A stretch of DNA of 64,000 bases from VRUE01 sp963819755 (GTDB lineage Bacteria > Actinomycetota > Thermoleophilia > Solirubrobacterales > 70-9). The notes under the pieces were generated by a model that did no database searches, was not told where the DNA came from, and saw nothing but the letters and a program-made list of their open reading frames with translations. How positions within the stretch are numbered: the first letter of the stretch is position 1; every line of letters starts with the position of its first letter. The stretch spans positions 124,001-188,000 of the forward strand of contig CAWFXB010000002.1 of NCBI GenBank assembly GCA_963819755.1. The letters are read 5' to 3'. A program made the translations under genes and the position numbers. Shown piece by piece: positions 7,948 to 17,162 of the stretch.

Positions 7948-8469
7948 TCAGGCCCGCTCGGGTCCGTGCAGAGTGCGTTGGATGAAGTCGGACTTGCCAT
8001 CGGTGTAGCCCTCGCGATCGCGATCGAAGCGCGCCGCCAGTCGGTGCTTCAGCTCTGCGTAGTCGCGGGCTTTCTCCGGGTTCGCGCGCAGGCAGTCGCG
8101 GAAGGCAAGCTCATCCCGATAGCGGGGCGAGTCGCGCGGAACGAGGTGGAGGTGATGCGTGCGGCGGCTCGGATCCGGCTTGCAGAACCAATGCATCTCC
8201 TCTGGTAGGTACGGGGCGTAGAGATACTCGAGCCCGGCCAAGGGCTCGAAGCAGGCGCGTGAAGTAACCAGGTCCTCGACGCCGACCAGGATGTCGACGA
8301 TCGGCTTGGCGTCGAGGCCGGGAACGGCCGTGCTGCCGACGTGATGAATGTCGCCGACTACCCAGTTGCCGATCGCCTGCTTCAGGAGAGCCCGCTCGCC
8401 CTCAAAGCGAATGGGCCACCGTGGGTCATAGGAGACAACGCGGATCGGCTCGTCAGCCAGCTCATTCAC
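7948..8469 (-). CDS. GrpB family protein
   Basis: The 173-residue product shows the GrpB/nucleotidyltransferase-like signatures YDPRWP near the N-terminus, IHHVGSTAVPGL(D)AKPIVDI in the middle (the G-S-T-x-V-x-G-x-x-x-K-P-x-I-D nucleotidyltransferase core) and HHLHLVP later. Such proteins are related to the extra domain of some dephospho-CoA kinases; the reaction is not established. GTG 8469 is chosen because the core begins immediately after it; ATG 8508 is an alternative. It starts only 7 nt after the toxin stop and is probably co-transcribed with the toxin-antitoxin pair upstream. Confidence 0.8.
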   Translation of the reverse strand: MNELADEPIRVVSYDPRWPIRFEGERALLKQAIGNWVVGDIHHVGSTAVPGLDAKPIVDILVGVEDLVTSRACFEPLAGLEYLYAPYLPEEMHWFCKPDPSRRTHHLHLVPRDSPRYRDELAFRDCLRANPEKARDYAELKHRLAARFDRDREGYTDGKSDFIQRTLHGPERA

Positions 8470-8476
8470 CTCGCCG

Positions 8477-8794
8477 TCAAAGACCGAAGACCAAGGCGAG
8501 AGCGTCATCCACGGCTCGCAGCTCGTCCGCGTCAAGACGTCCTGCTGAACGTCCAAGGCGCTGTGGATCCACCACCGTGCTTTGCTCGACCAGAACCTGC
8601 GTCTCATTCCCCCCCAGGGTGATCACCGGCCGGAAAGTCGCCGGACGGGCGCTCGTCGAGGTCGGCGAGACCAGGGTCGTGCTCAACCCCATGAACTCGT
8701 CGGCCTGGACGACGACCGCGTAGCGGGCACCGCGCTGCTCCCTTCCCCGTGCGCCCCGCGGGGAAGGCAGGCGAAAGACCTCACCGCGGACCAC
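8477..8794 (-). CDS. MazF/PemK-type mRNA interferase toxin
   Basis: The 105-residue protein has the PemK/MazF SH3-like core: GEVFRL near the N-terminus, GREQRGARYAVVVQAD, LSTTLVSPTSTSA, VLVEQSTVVDPQRLG. Toxins of this family cleave RNA ribosome-independently; the R-G-R/A and the Thr/Ser of the S-T-S segment sit where the active-site residues are expected. GTG start, 2 nt after the antitoxin stop. It is the second gene of a three-gene unit ending with GrpB. Confidence 0.85.
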   Translation of the reverse strand: MVRGEVFRLPSPRGARGREQRGARYAVVVQADEFMGLSTTLVSPTSTSARPATFRPVITLGGNETQVLVEQSTVVDPQRLGRSAGRLDADELRAVDDALALVFGL

Positions 8795-8796
8795 GT

Positions 8797-9042
8797 TCAG
8801 TCGAGCGTTTCAGGTGCGAGCTCCGCCATCTGCTCCCGAACCACCCGCATCTCGGTTCGATCCGCCTCATCAGCGGCCAGTCGCTCGACCTCTTTGGCAA
8901 TGGATGATCGCGATCGGCGCCTAGACGCCGCCTCCTGAAGCGCAGTACGGACGGCCTCCGAATCGCTGCTCGCATCCCCCCGCACAACTCTCAGCGCGGC
9001 AGCCGACGTGTCATCCAAACGGACGTGAAGGGACCGACTCAC
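8797..9042 (-). CDS. Ribbon-helix-helix antitoxin
   Basis: An 81-residue protein with an N-terminal RHH fold (SRSLHVRLDDTSAAALRVV, then SDSEAVRTALQEAA) and a charged C-terminal tail that would wrap the MazF-like toxin. GTG 9042 gives the usual start just before the beta-strand; the frame can be read back to ATG 9060, but that codon lies inside the operator palindrome, so the shorter form is preferred. Confidence 0.8.
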   Translation of the reverse strand: MSRSLHVRLDDTSAAALRVVRGDASSDSEAVRTALQEAASRRRSRSSIAKEVERLAADEADRTEMRVVREQMAELAPETLD

Positions 9043-9051
9043 AACCCGAGC

Positions 9052-9070
9052 GTAGCACATATTGTGCTAC
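9052..9070. promoter_or_regulatory. Perfect palindromic operator of the RHH/MazF module
   Basis: GTAGCACA (9052-9059), spacer TAT, TGTGCTAC (9063-9070): a perfect 8-bp inverted repeat with a 3-nt spacer. It sits 10 nt upstream of the antitoxin GTG and 6 nt from the 3' end of the tRNA-Pro gene. RHH antitoxins bind short palindromes over their own promoter, so it is very likely the autoregulatory site. Confidence 0.7.
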
Positions 9071-9075
9071 AAATA

Positions 9076-9149
9076 TCGGGGCGCCCGGATTCGAACCGAG
9101 GACCTCGGCCACCCAAAGGCCGCGCGCTACCAGGCTGCGCCACGCCCCG
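9076..9149 (-). tRNA. tRNA-Pro(TGG)
   Basis: On the minus strand: acceptor CGGGGCG pairs with CGCCCCG, D-arm TGGCGCAGCCTGGTAGCGC, anticodon stem CGGCC/GGCCG encloses TTTGGGT with anticodon TGG, and T-arm with TTCGAAT. Discriminator A, CCA not encoded. This is the standard bacterial tRNA-Pro sequence class. Confidence 0.96.
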
Positions 9150-9217
9150 CTACGGCGATCTTAGAGCTATCTGGGCTTCCCGACACGAGGAAGGCGGCAA
9201 CCGTTAGGTTCCGGCCA

Positions 9218-10507
9218 ATGGCCGACGTGCGCCCCATCCATGCGACCCACTATGACCTCGGGGTGGTCGGGTCCCTCCAAGATGTGGCGGCACCGCCGTA
9301 TGACGTGATCGATGCCGAGATGCGGGCGGAGCTGCTGGCGCGCTCTCCCTACAACGCCGTCGCAATCGACCTGCCCAAACCCTACGGCGAGACCGGGCCA
9401 CAGCAGACCGAGGACGACCCCTACGCGCGAGCGGCGCGGACGATGGACGAGTGGCGGCAGGCGGGTGCCCTGGTCGCCGACGCCGAGCCGGCGATCTGGG
9501 CGATGACCCAGGACTACACCGGCCCCGACGGCACGCTCCGCACCCGCCACGGCATCCTCGCCCGGGTCCGCGTCGAGGACTTCTCCACCGGCCAGGTCCT
9601 GCCGCACGAGCGCACCCTGCCTGGCCCGAAGAAGGATCGTCTCGACCTCACCCGCGCCACCCGCCACAACCTATCGCCGATCTTCTCGCTCAGCACCGAG
9701 GACCCATGGCCGCTTGTCGCCCCCGCGGTCGCGGCGGAAGATCCCTGGGGCGAAGCAACCGACGAAGGCGGCACCGTCACCAAGGTCTGGCGGGTCGCCA
9801 CCCCCGAGGTCCTCGGCGAGGCCACCGAGCTGCTCTCCAACGCGCAGCTGCTGATCGCCGACGGCCATCACCGCTACGAGACGGCGATCGCCTACCGCGA
9901 CGAGATCGGCGGCGAGGGCGATCACAACTTCACCCTGATGGCGCTGACCGGGCTCGACGATCCCGGCCTCACCGTCTTCCCCACCCACCGGCTGCTCTCC
10001 GGCCTGGGCGACGATCCCGAGCGCCAGCGCCGCCTCGGCGAGGGCCTGCGCGAGCTGTTCGAGGCGACCGAGGTGCCGGTCGGGCAGCTCGACCCGCTCG
10101 GCGAGGAGGGTGTCGGCGTCTTCGGCCTCTACGACTCCTTCCACAAGCGCGGCTACCGCCTGCGGCTCAAGGACAGCGCGGTCGCCGCGCTCGACGAGCA
10201 GCTGGCCGGCAAGCCCGAGGCCTACCGCCGGCTCGACGCGGCGATTCTCGAGACGCTCGTGCTCAAGGGGATCGCCGGCCTGAGCGAAGACGACATCCTC
10301 GCCAAGCGCGGGCTCGGCTACTCGAAGAGCGTCGAGGACTCGCTGGCGCTGCTCGAGACCGGTACCTACGACGTCGCCTTCATCCTCCGCCCGATTCCCG
10401 TCGACCAGGTTCGCGCGATCTGCGAAACCGACGAGAACATGCCCCCGAAGTCCACTTACTTCTTCCCCAAGGTCCTGACGGGCCTCGTTTTCAATCCGGT
10501 CGGCTGA
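9218..10507 (+). CDS. DUF1015 family protein
   Basis: A 429-residue protein of the DUF1015 (SerC-linked) family: N-terminal RPIHATHYD, AAPPYDVID, SPYNAVAIDLPK, central FSTGQVLPHERTLPGPKKDR and IADGHHRYETA, and a C-terminal FFPKVLTGLVFNP. The H-E-x-T and D-G-H-H-R-Y motifs are the invariant segments. The biochemical role is unknown; the gene often accompanies phosphoglycerate dehydrogenase and cobalamin genes. ATG 9218 gives the normal family length; upstream codons run through tRNA-Pro. It leads a block of genes in the same direction to 14.4 kb. Confidence 0.88.
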   Translation: MADVRPIHATHYDLGVVGSLQDVAAPPYDVIDAEMRAELLARSPYNAVAIDLPKPYGETGPQQTEDDPYARAARTMDEWRQAGALVADAEPAIWAMTQDYTGPDGTLRTRHGILARVRVEDFSTGQVLPHERTLPGPKKDRLDLTRATRHNLSPIFSLSTEDPWPLVAPAVAAEDPWGEATDEGGTVTKVWRVATPEVLGEATELLSNAQLLIADGHHRYETAIAYRDEIGGEGDHNFTLMALTGLDDPGLTVFPTHRLLSGLGDDPERQRRLGEGLRELFEATEVPVGQLDPLGEEGVGVFGLYDSFHKRGYRLRLKDSAVAALDEQLAGKPEAYRRLDAAILETLVLKGIAGLSEDDILAKRGLGYSKSVEDSLALLETGTYDVAFILRPIPVDQVRAICETDENMPPKSTYFFPKVLTGLVFNPVG

Positions 10508-10542
10508 GCCGGCACTCCCGCGCGCCGTAGGATGACCACCCA

Positions 10543-11109
10543 GTGGTCAAGATCTACACCAAGAAGGGCGACGACGGCACGACCTCGCTTTGGTACGGCG
10601 GGCGCGTGCCCAAGCATCACGGACGCACCGAGGCCTACGGGGCGCTCGACGAAGCCTGCTCCCAGCTCGGCGTGGCCCGCGCGCTCTGCGGCGCCGAGCA
10701 GGCCGAGCTGGCCGCCGATCTGCTCCGCCTGCAGGACGACATCTTCGTCGCCGGCGCCGAGCTGGCGACCGCGCCGGAGGCCGCCCAGCGGCTCGAAGAC
10801 GGGGTCAGCCGCACCACCGAGGAGATGGTCGTCGAGCTCGAGGAGGCGATCGACCGCTACATGGACCGGGTCGAGCTGCCGCCACAGTTCGTGATTCCCG
10901 GCGGCAACCAGCTCTCCGCCCAGCTCGACGTCGCCCGCACCACGATCCGCCGCGCCGAGCGCCGCATCAGCGCCCTCAACGAGGATGGCGAGCTGGCCGG
11001 CGAGACGGTGATCCACTTCGTCAATCGGGCCTCCGACCTCGCCTACGCGATGGCCCGCTTCGCCGACGTCGACGACCCCGCCCTGTTCGAAGGCCGGCGC
11101 AAGGCATAG
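10543..11109 (+). CDS. Cob(I)yrinic acid a,c-diamide adenosyltransferase (PduO type)
   Basis: The 188-residue product is a PduO-type ATP:corrinoid adenosyltransferase, which makes coenzyme B12 from cob(I)alamin and ATP. The N-terminal ATP loop YTKKGDDGTTSLWYGGRVPK, the E-A-Y-G-x-L-D-E segment and the late RRAERR ... VIHFVNRASDLAYAMAR motif with the corrin-contacting residues are all seen. GTG start. DUF1015 and OsmC genes flank it closely (35 nt and 2 nt), suggesting one transcript. Confidence 0.92.
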   Translation: MVKIYTKKGDDGTTSLWYGGRVPKHHGRTEAYGALDEACSQLGVARALCGAEQAELAADLLRLQDDIFVAGAELATAPEAAQRLEDGVSRTTEEMVVELEEAIDRYMDRVELPPQFVIPGGNQLSAQLDVARTTIRRAERRISALNEDGELAGETVIHFVNRASDLAYAMARFADVDDPALFEGRRKA

Positions 11110-11111
11110 CG

Positions 11112-11522
11112 ATGAAGGTCGTCGCCCGCCGCCGCGAGGGGTACGTCCACGACGTCGCGATCGAGGGCGGCCACACGATCGTCGTCGACGAGCCCGCCTT
11201 CGTCGAAGGTGGGACCGACGCCGGGCCCTCCCCCACCCGCCTGGTCGCGGCCGGCCTCGCCGGTTGCACCGCGGTGACGATCGAGATGTACGCGGCACGC
11301 AAGGGGTGGGACGTCGGCCCGGTCGAGGTCGATGTCGACGTCGAGTACGAAGACTTCGCGCCACTCTCGTTTGCGGTGACGCTGCGCTTGCCGGACGGGC
11401 TGAGCGAGGAGCAGCGGCAGCGCCTGCTCGCGGTCGCTGCCAAGTGCCCGGTCCACAAGCTGCTGACGGGCGAGACCAAGGTCGTCATCTCCGACCGGAT
11501 CGAGGAGCTTCCCGGTGCATGA
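11112..11522 (+). CDS. OsmC family protein
   Basis: A 136-residue OsmC/Ohr-like protein, the family of thiol-dependent peroxidases for organic hydroperoxides. The first Cys lies in AGLAGCTAVTIEMYAARKG (residue ~54) and the second in VAAKCPVHKLL (residue ~115), matching the reactive Cys pair; GPSPTRLVAAGLAGC is the typical signature. ATG 11112 follows the adenosyltransferase stop by 2 nt, and its own stop overlaps the next start by 8 nt. Translation coupling is likely. Confidence 0.88.
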   Translation: MKVVARRREGYVHDVAIEGGHTIVVDEPAFVEGGTDAGPSPTRLVAAGLAGCTAVTIEMYAARKGWDVGPVEVDVDVEYEDFAPLSFAVTLRLPDGLSEEQRQRLLAVAAKCPVHKLLTGETKVVISDRIEELPGA

Positions 11523-13125
11523 CTACGTGATCGTCGGCGCCGGCTCCGCCGGTTGTGTGCTCGCCGCCCGGCTCAGCGAAGACCCCAGCGTCAACGTGCT
11601 CCTGATCGAGGCCGGGGGCAGCGACCGCCATCCCAACGTGAAGATCCCGGCGGCCTTCGCCAAGCAGTTCAAAAGCAAGCGCGACTGGGACCTCGGGACC
11701 GAGCCCGAGCCCCATTGCAACGGCCGCTCGATCTACATGCCGCGCGGCAAGGGCCTCGGCGGCTCGAGCTCGATGAACGCGATGCTCTACGTTCGCGGCC
11801 ACCCGCTCGACTACGAGAAGTGGGCCACCGGCGGCGCCACCGGCTGGGACTGGGACGGGATCAGGCCCTACTTCCTACGGGCCGAGGACAACTCCCGCGG
11901 GGAGTCCGAGCACCATGCCGTCGACGGCCCGCTGCGCGTCGAGGACGAGCGCTCGCCGCGCCGACTCACCAAACAGTTCCTCGACTCCTGCGCGGAGGCG
12001 GGCATTCCCCGCATCGCCGACTACAACGGCCACGAGCAGGACGGCGCCGCGCTTGTCCAGGTGACCCAGCGGGGCGGTCGGCGTTGGAGCACCGCCGACG
12101 CCTACCTGCGCCCGTCGCAGGGTCGCGAGAATCTCACCGTCGTCTCCGGTGCCCAGGTACTCGGCGTCGAGGCCCACAACGGCCGCGCAACCGGAGTCCG
12201 CTACCGCCGCCGCGGTCGCGAGCAGGTGGCCGCGGCCGAGCGCGAGACGATCCTCTCCGCCGGCGCGCTGTCCTCGCCGCAGCTGCTGATGCTCTCCGGC
12301 ATCGGCCCGGCCGAGCAGCTGAGGAAGCTCGGCGTCTCGGTGGTCGCCGACCTGCCCGGCGTCGGCGAGAACCTCCAGGACCACCCCTACCAGACCTCGG
12401 TTTGGGACGTTCCGGGCGGCGGCTCGCTCGCCGACGCCGAGAGCCCCAAGGCGATGCTCGAGTACCTGCTACGGCGCAGCGGTCCGCTCTCCTCATCGGT
12501 TGCCGAGGCGTTTGCCTTCGTACGCAGCCGGCCCGGCCTCGCCCAGCCCGACCTCCAGTTCCACTTCGCCCCCGCCTACTTCGTCGACAACGGCTTCCAG
12601 GAATACGACGGACACGCGATCACGATGGGCCCGGCGCTGGTTGCTCCCCGCAGCCGCGGCTGGGTGCGACTGCGCTCTACCGACCCGTCCGACAAGCCGC
12701 GCATCCTGACCAACTCGCTGGCCGAGCCCGAGGACGTCGCCGCGCTGGTTGCGGGAGCACGCCTCGCACGGGAGATCGCCGCGGCCGAGCCGTTCGCCTC
12801 GGTGCTCGGCCGAGAGCTGTTCCCAGGGACAGACGTCGACAGCGACGAGGACCTCGCCGACGACCTGCGCAATCGCGTCGAGCTTCTGTACCACCCGGTC
12901 GGCACCTGCCGGATGGGCTCCGACGATGAGGCGGTGGTCGACCCGGAACTGCGCGTTCGAGGCGTCGACGGGTTGCGAGTCGTGGACGCCTCGGTCTTCC
13001 CGATCATCCCGAGCGGCAACACCAACGCACCGACGATCGCCGTCGCCGAGCGCGCGGCAGATCTGATCGCCGGCAAGCCGCTTCTCCGCGACGACGCAAC
13101 CAGCGGCGCTACAGCCGGCGAGTAG
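11515..13125 (+). CDS. GMC family FAD-dependent oxidoreductase
   Basis: A 536-residue glucose-methanol-choline oxidoreductase. The N-terminal Rossmann motif VIVGAGSAGCVLAARL binds the FAD ADP, followed by the GMC signatures GKGLGGSSSMNAMLYVRG and GALSSPQLLMLSGIGP. The C-terminal catalytic region has LYHPVGTCRMG (active-site His) and NTNAPTIAVAERAADL. Closest in pattern to choline dehydrogenase-like alcohol dehydrogenases of soil actinobacteria; the substrate is unknown. GTG start overlaps OsmC. Confidence 0.9.
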   Translation: MHDYVIVGAGSAGCVLAARLSEDPSVNVLLIEAGGSDRHPNVKIPAAFAKQFKSKRDWDLGTEPEPHCNGRSIYMPRGKGLGGSSSMNAMLYVRGHPLDYEKWATGGATGWDWDGIRPYFLRAEDNSRGESEHHAVDGPLRVEDERSPRRLTKQFLDSCAEAGIPRIADYNGHEQDGAALVQVTQRGGRRWSTADAYLRPSQGRENLTVVSGAQVLGVEAHNGRATGVRYRRRGREQVAAAERETILSAGALSSPQLLMLSGIGPAEQLRKLGVSVVADLPGVGENLQDHPYQTSVWDVPGGGSLADAESPKAMLEYLLRRSGPLSSSVAEAFAFVRSRPGLAQPDLQFHFAPAYFVDNGFQEYDGHAITMGPALVAPRSRGWVRLRSTDPSDKPRILTNSLAEPEDVAALVAGARLAREIAAAEPFASVLGRELFPGTDVDSDEDLADDLRNRVELLYHPVGTCRMGSDDEAVVDPELRVRGVDGLRVVDASVFPIIPSGNTNAPTIAVAERAADLIAGKPLLRDDATSGATAGE

Positions 13126-13129
13126 CCGC

Positions 13130-13942
13130 ATGGACCTCGGGCTCAAGGGACGGTCCTGCGTCGTCACCGGCGCCAGCCGCGGGATAGGACAGGAGACCGC
13201 GCGGCTGCTCTGCGCCGAGGGCGCGAGCGTGCTGCTGGTCGGCCGCAACGAGGAGCGCCTCGAGGCGGCGCGGGAGGAGGCGGCAAACGGGGGGGCCGAG
13301 ACGAGCGGACGCGCCGAGGCGCTGGCCCTGGACGTCACCGACGAGGAGGCCGGTGAGCGGATGGTCGCAGCGGCGAAGGAGCATTTCGGTGGCGTCGACG
13401 CGCTGGTCAACAACGCCGGTGCCGCCCAGTGGCGCGACCTCGACGACGTCCCGGACGAGGACTGGTACGGCCAGTACGAGCTGAACGTGATGGCGCCCCT
13501 GCGGGCGATGCGGGCAGCCGCCCCCTCGATGGCCGAGCGGGGCTGGGGAAGGATCGTCAACGTCTGCTCGACCGCCGGCAAGCGGCCCTCGGCGGCGATG
13601 CCCGAGTACTCCGTTGCCAAGGCGGCCGAGCTGTCCCTCTCCCGTCTCTTCGCCGACCGCTACGCCAAGCAGGGCGTGCTCGTCAACGCGATCTGCCCCG
13701 GGCCGGTCGAGGCCGAGCTGTGGATGGAGCCGGGCGGCTTGCTCGACCAGTCACACCGCATGTCCGGCGCCGAGAGCCGCGAGGAGGCGCTGGCCGAAGC
13801 CGGCGCGAAGCGCCCGATCGGACGCCTCGCCGAGGTCGGGGAGATCGCCGCCGCGATCGTCTTCCTCTGCTCCGAGCGCGCCTCCTACGTGGCCGGCGCC
13901 GCCTGGTCGGTGGACGGCGGCACGGTCCAGGTGATCATCTGA
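13130..13942 (+). CDS. Short-chain dehydrogenase/reductase
   Basis: A 270-residue classical SDR. NAD(P)-binding TGASRGIG is at residues 14-21, the NNAG motif at ~90-93, and the catalytic Ser-Tyr-Lys appear as VNVCSTAG ... YSVAK. The C-terminus ends WSVDGGTVQVII as in 3-oxoacyl-ACP-reductase-like enzymes. It starts 4 nt after the GMC oxidoreductase, so the two are probably co-expressed; the oxidised substrate is not identifiable. Confidence 0.92.
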   Translation: MDLGLKGRSCVVTGASRGIGQETARLLCAEGASVLLVGRNEERLEAAREEAANGGAETSGRAEALALDVTDEEAGERMVAAAKEHFGGVDALVNNAGAAQWRDLDDVPDEDWYGQYELNVMAPLRAMRAAAPSMAERGWGRIVNVCSTAGKRPSAAMPEYSVAKAAELSLSRLFADRYAKQGVLVNAICPGPVEAELWMEPGGLLDQSHRMSGAESREEALAEAGAKRPIGRLAEVGEIAAAIVFLCSERASYVAGAAWSVDGGTVQVII

Positions 13943-13953
13943 CCGACGCGGCG

Positions 13954-14439
13954 GTGCTGCTGCCGCTCTACGGATGGCCCGACGAGCCCGGCCTCGTCCT
14001 CACCGAGCGGCGCGCGGACCTACGGCGGCACGCCGGCGAGATCTCGTTTCCCGGCGGGCGCAAGGACGACGCCGACGCCGACCTTGCCGCGACCGCGCTG
14101 CGCGAGGCCGAGGAGGAGATCGGCCTCGACCCGGCGGTCGTCGAGCTCGGCGAAGAGCTGCCCACGACCGGCACCTTCGTCACCGGCTACCGCATCCACC
14201 CGTTCGTAGGCAAGATCCCCCATCCAGGCGGGCTGGATCTGGCGGCCAACCCCAGCGAGGTGGAGACCGTCCTCACCTTCTCGCTGGACGTCCTCCGCGA
14301 GGGCTACGGGATGCGCCGCCTGATCCGTCGCGGCGTCCCCATCCACACCCCTACCTACGAGGCGGAAGGGCACCTGATCTGGGGAGCTACCGCGCGGATC
14401 CTCGGCGATCTGATCGATCGCCTTGCCCTGAAGGCTTAG
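13954..14439 (+). CDS. Nudix hydrolase, CoA pyrophosphatase-like
   Basis: The product of about 161 residues has a CoA-diphosphatase-type Nudix box: ISFPGGRKDDADADLAATAL followed by REAEEEIGL, preceded by LRRHAGE (the UPF0035/CoAse signature L-x-x-H-x-G-x-I-x-F-P-G-G). It probably hydrolyses CoA or related nucleotide diphosphates with Mg2+. No ATG is available: the frame overlaps the SDR stop (CTGA at 13939-13942) and GTG 13954 is the first canonical start. This loses only 5 residues of the usual N-terminus. It converges on the peroxiredoxin gene with a 4-nt overlap of the 3' ends. Confidence 0.82.
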   Translation: MLLPLYGWPDEPGLVLTERRADLRRHAGEISFPGGRKDDADADLAATALREAEEEIGLDPAVVELGEELPTTGTFVTGYRIHPFVGKIPHPGGLDLAANPSEVETVLTFSLDVLREGYGMRRLIRRGVPIHTPTYEAEGHLIWGATARILGDLIDRLALKA

Positions 14440-15101
14440 CTCTTCCCGGGCTGGGGCACGATGCGGATGTAGGGGCGGGGCTCCTCCCACCCATCCGGAT
14501 AGGTCTCTTTGGCTTCGTCGTTGGAGACCGAGCCGGCGATGATCACGTCATCGCCCTGCTGCCACTGGGCCGGGGTGGCGACTTTGTGCTTGGCGGTGAG
14601 CTGCAGCGAGTCGATCACGCGCAGGACCTCGTCGAAGTTGCGCCCGGTCGTCATCGGGTAGACGAGGATCAGTTTGATCTTCTTGTCGGGGCCGATGACG
14701 AAGACGTTGCGAACGGTCTGGTTGTCGGCCGGGGTGCGATCCTCGGCGTTGCCCGAGACGTTCGCCGGCAGCATCCCGTAGAGCCTGGCGACGTTGAAGT
14801 CGGTATCGCTGATGATCGGGTAGTTCGGCGCCGTGCCCTGCGTGTCCCCGATGTCCTTGGCCCACTCCTCGTGCCTGTCGAGCGGGTCGATCGAGAGACC
14901 GATGATCTTCACGCCCCGCTTCGCGAACTCGGGCTCGATGCTCGCCATGTAGCCGAGCTCCGTCGTGCAGACCGGGGTGAAGTCCTTCGGGTGCGAGAAC
15001 AGCACCGCCCAGGAGTCGCCGATCCAGTCGTGGAACTTGATCCGACCCTCGGTCGTATCGGCCTCGAAATCGGGTGCTACGTCGCCAAGTTGCAGCGCCA
15101 T
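14436..15101 (-). CDS. 1-Cys peroxiredoxin (Prx6-type)
   Basis: The 221-residue protein is a Prx6/1-Cys peroxiredoxin that reduces peroxides. The peroxidatic site is FTPVCTTE (Cys ~45), with the conserved SHPKDFTPVCTTEL context, the catalytic Arg in DNQTVRNVFVIGPDKK, and the Prx6-specific C-terminal domain (PAQWQQGDDVII to the end). No resolving Cys is seen in the C-terminal part. An AAAGGAGCTGG ribosome site precedes ATG 15101. Confidence 0.93.
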   Translation of the reverse strand: MALQLGDVAPDFEADTTEGRIKFHDWIGDSWAVLFSHPKDFTPVCTTELGYMASIEPEFAKRGVKIIGLSIDPLDRHEEWAKDIGDTQGTAPNYPIISDTDFNVARLYGMLPANVSGNAEDRTPADNQTVRNVFVIGPDKKIKLILVYPMTTGRNFDEVLRVIDSLQLTAKHKVATPAQWQQGDDVIIAGSVSNDEAKETYPDGWEEPRPYIRIVPQPGKS

Positions 15102-15120
15102 CGGACCAGCTCCTTTCGTT

Positions 15121-15138
15121 TTAGGCGTATTGCCTTAA
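15121..15138. promoter_or_regulatory. Imperfect inverted repeat upstream of peroxiredoxin
   Basis: TTAGGC-GTATT-GCCTTAA lies about 20 nt upstream of the peroxiredoxin ATG in an AT-richer patch. It looks like a binding site for a redox or metal regulator, but the regulator cannot be named from the sequence. Confidence 0.3.
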
Positions 15139-15141
15139 TTC

Positions 15142-15591
15142 CTATCCGAGTTTAGTGATATCGGTTCCCCGGCCAGTGACGACGACCGGGATGCGCCAGC
15201 GCTCGCCGGCGGCTCGCACGATCGAGCTCCCCCGCTCGAGGATCGCGGAGTCGACACTGCCATCCGCCTCGTAGACGAAACGTCGCACCGGCGTTTCGAC
15301 CAGCCGCTCCAGGAAGCGTTCGAGCCGCGGGCCGTGGATCGCCTCGAGATTCTCGGCGGGGCCCCCGGCGGAACCGAGCAACCAGTACACCGTGGCCACG
15401 TCGCCGACCAGGTCGAGCACCGTGCCGGGGGCCTCGGGGTCGGCGAGAGCGGGTTCGATCCCGGCTGCCTCGATTACCGCCAGGCCCTCCTCGCGGCGGC
15501 TCGTCCCGCGCACCTGCCAGCCCTCGGCGAGCAACCGCTCCCCGAGCTGGCGTCCCCGGCAGCCACAGCCGGCGATCAGAGCCCGCGCCAC
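15142..15591 (-). CDS. NAD(P)-binding Rossmann-fold protein, short
   Basis: A 149-residue protein with an N-terminal Rossmann element (ALIAGCGCRGRQLGERLLAE, a G-x-G-x-x-G variant), a basic residue set after strand 2 (GTSRREEG, suggesting NADP), and TVYWLLGSAGG. It resembles the first half of atypical SDRs (nucleoside-diphosphate-sugar epimerase-like) but is much shorter than the usual 250-300 residues and has no Tyr-x-x-x-Lys catalytic pair. Possibly a cofactor-binding regulator. GTG start. Confidence 0.6.
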   Translation of the reverse strand: MARALIAGCGCRGRQLGERLLAEGWQVRGTSRREEGLAVIEAAGIEPALADPEAPGTVLDLVGDVATVYWLLGSAGGPAENLEAIHGPRLERFLERLVETPVRRFVYEADGSVDSAILERGSSIVRAAGERWRIPVVVTGRGTDITKLG

Positions 15592-15603
15592 GCCCGGGTC
15601 GCC

Positions 15604-15894
15604 TCAAGCCTCGAACGGGTCGCCGCGGCGGAGCCGCTCCAGCTCCTCCTCTTCGACCTCGGCCCGCAGCTTTCTCTCGTCTATCTCGGTGGCGCCGCGG
15701 CGGCGACGCATTTCGTTCTGCGCCTCGAGCATCTGCCGCACGTCGTCGATTTCGTTCTGCGCCTCGACTTCGGGGCTGCGCGTCGGCTTCCAGTCGACCA
15801 GGTCGGCGCTGCTGCCCTGGTAGAAGTGGCCGATCAGCACCAGAACGCCGATGATGACGGCCAGCATGCCGACGGTGAGGAGGACGAAACCCAT
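15604..15894 (-). CDS. Small membrane-anchored protein
   Basis: A 96-residue product with one N-terminal membrane helix (MGFVLLTVGMLAVIIGVLVL, residues 1-20) followed by a charged, helical, cytoplasmic-looking tail rich in Glu and Arg (EAQNEIDDVRQMLEAQNEMRR). Coiled-coil formation is likely. No family recognised. ATG 15894 is chosen because it starts right at the helix; the frame opens at 15915. It lies 12 nt upstream of the Rossmann protein, same strand. Confidence 0.6.
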   Translation of the reverse strand: MGFVLLTVGMLAVIIGVLVLIGHFYQGSSADLVDWKPTRSPEVEAQNEIDDVRQMLEAQNEMRRRRGATEIDERKLRAEVEEEELERLRRGDPFEA

Positions 15895-15941
15895 GGGCCT
15901 CAGGATACGCCGCAATCCCGTGTCGCATTTAATGCACCCCT

Positions 15942-17144
<1,203 letters not shown>

Positions 17145-17162
17145 GATAGCCTCGCCGCGGCG

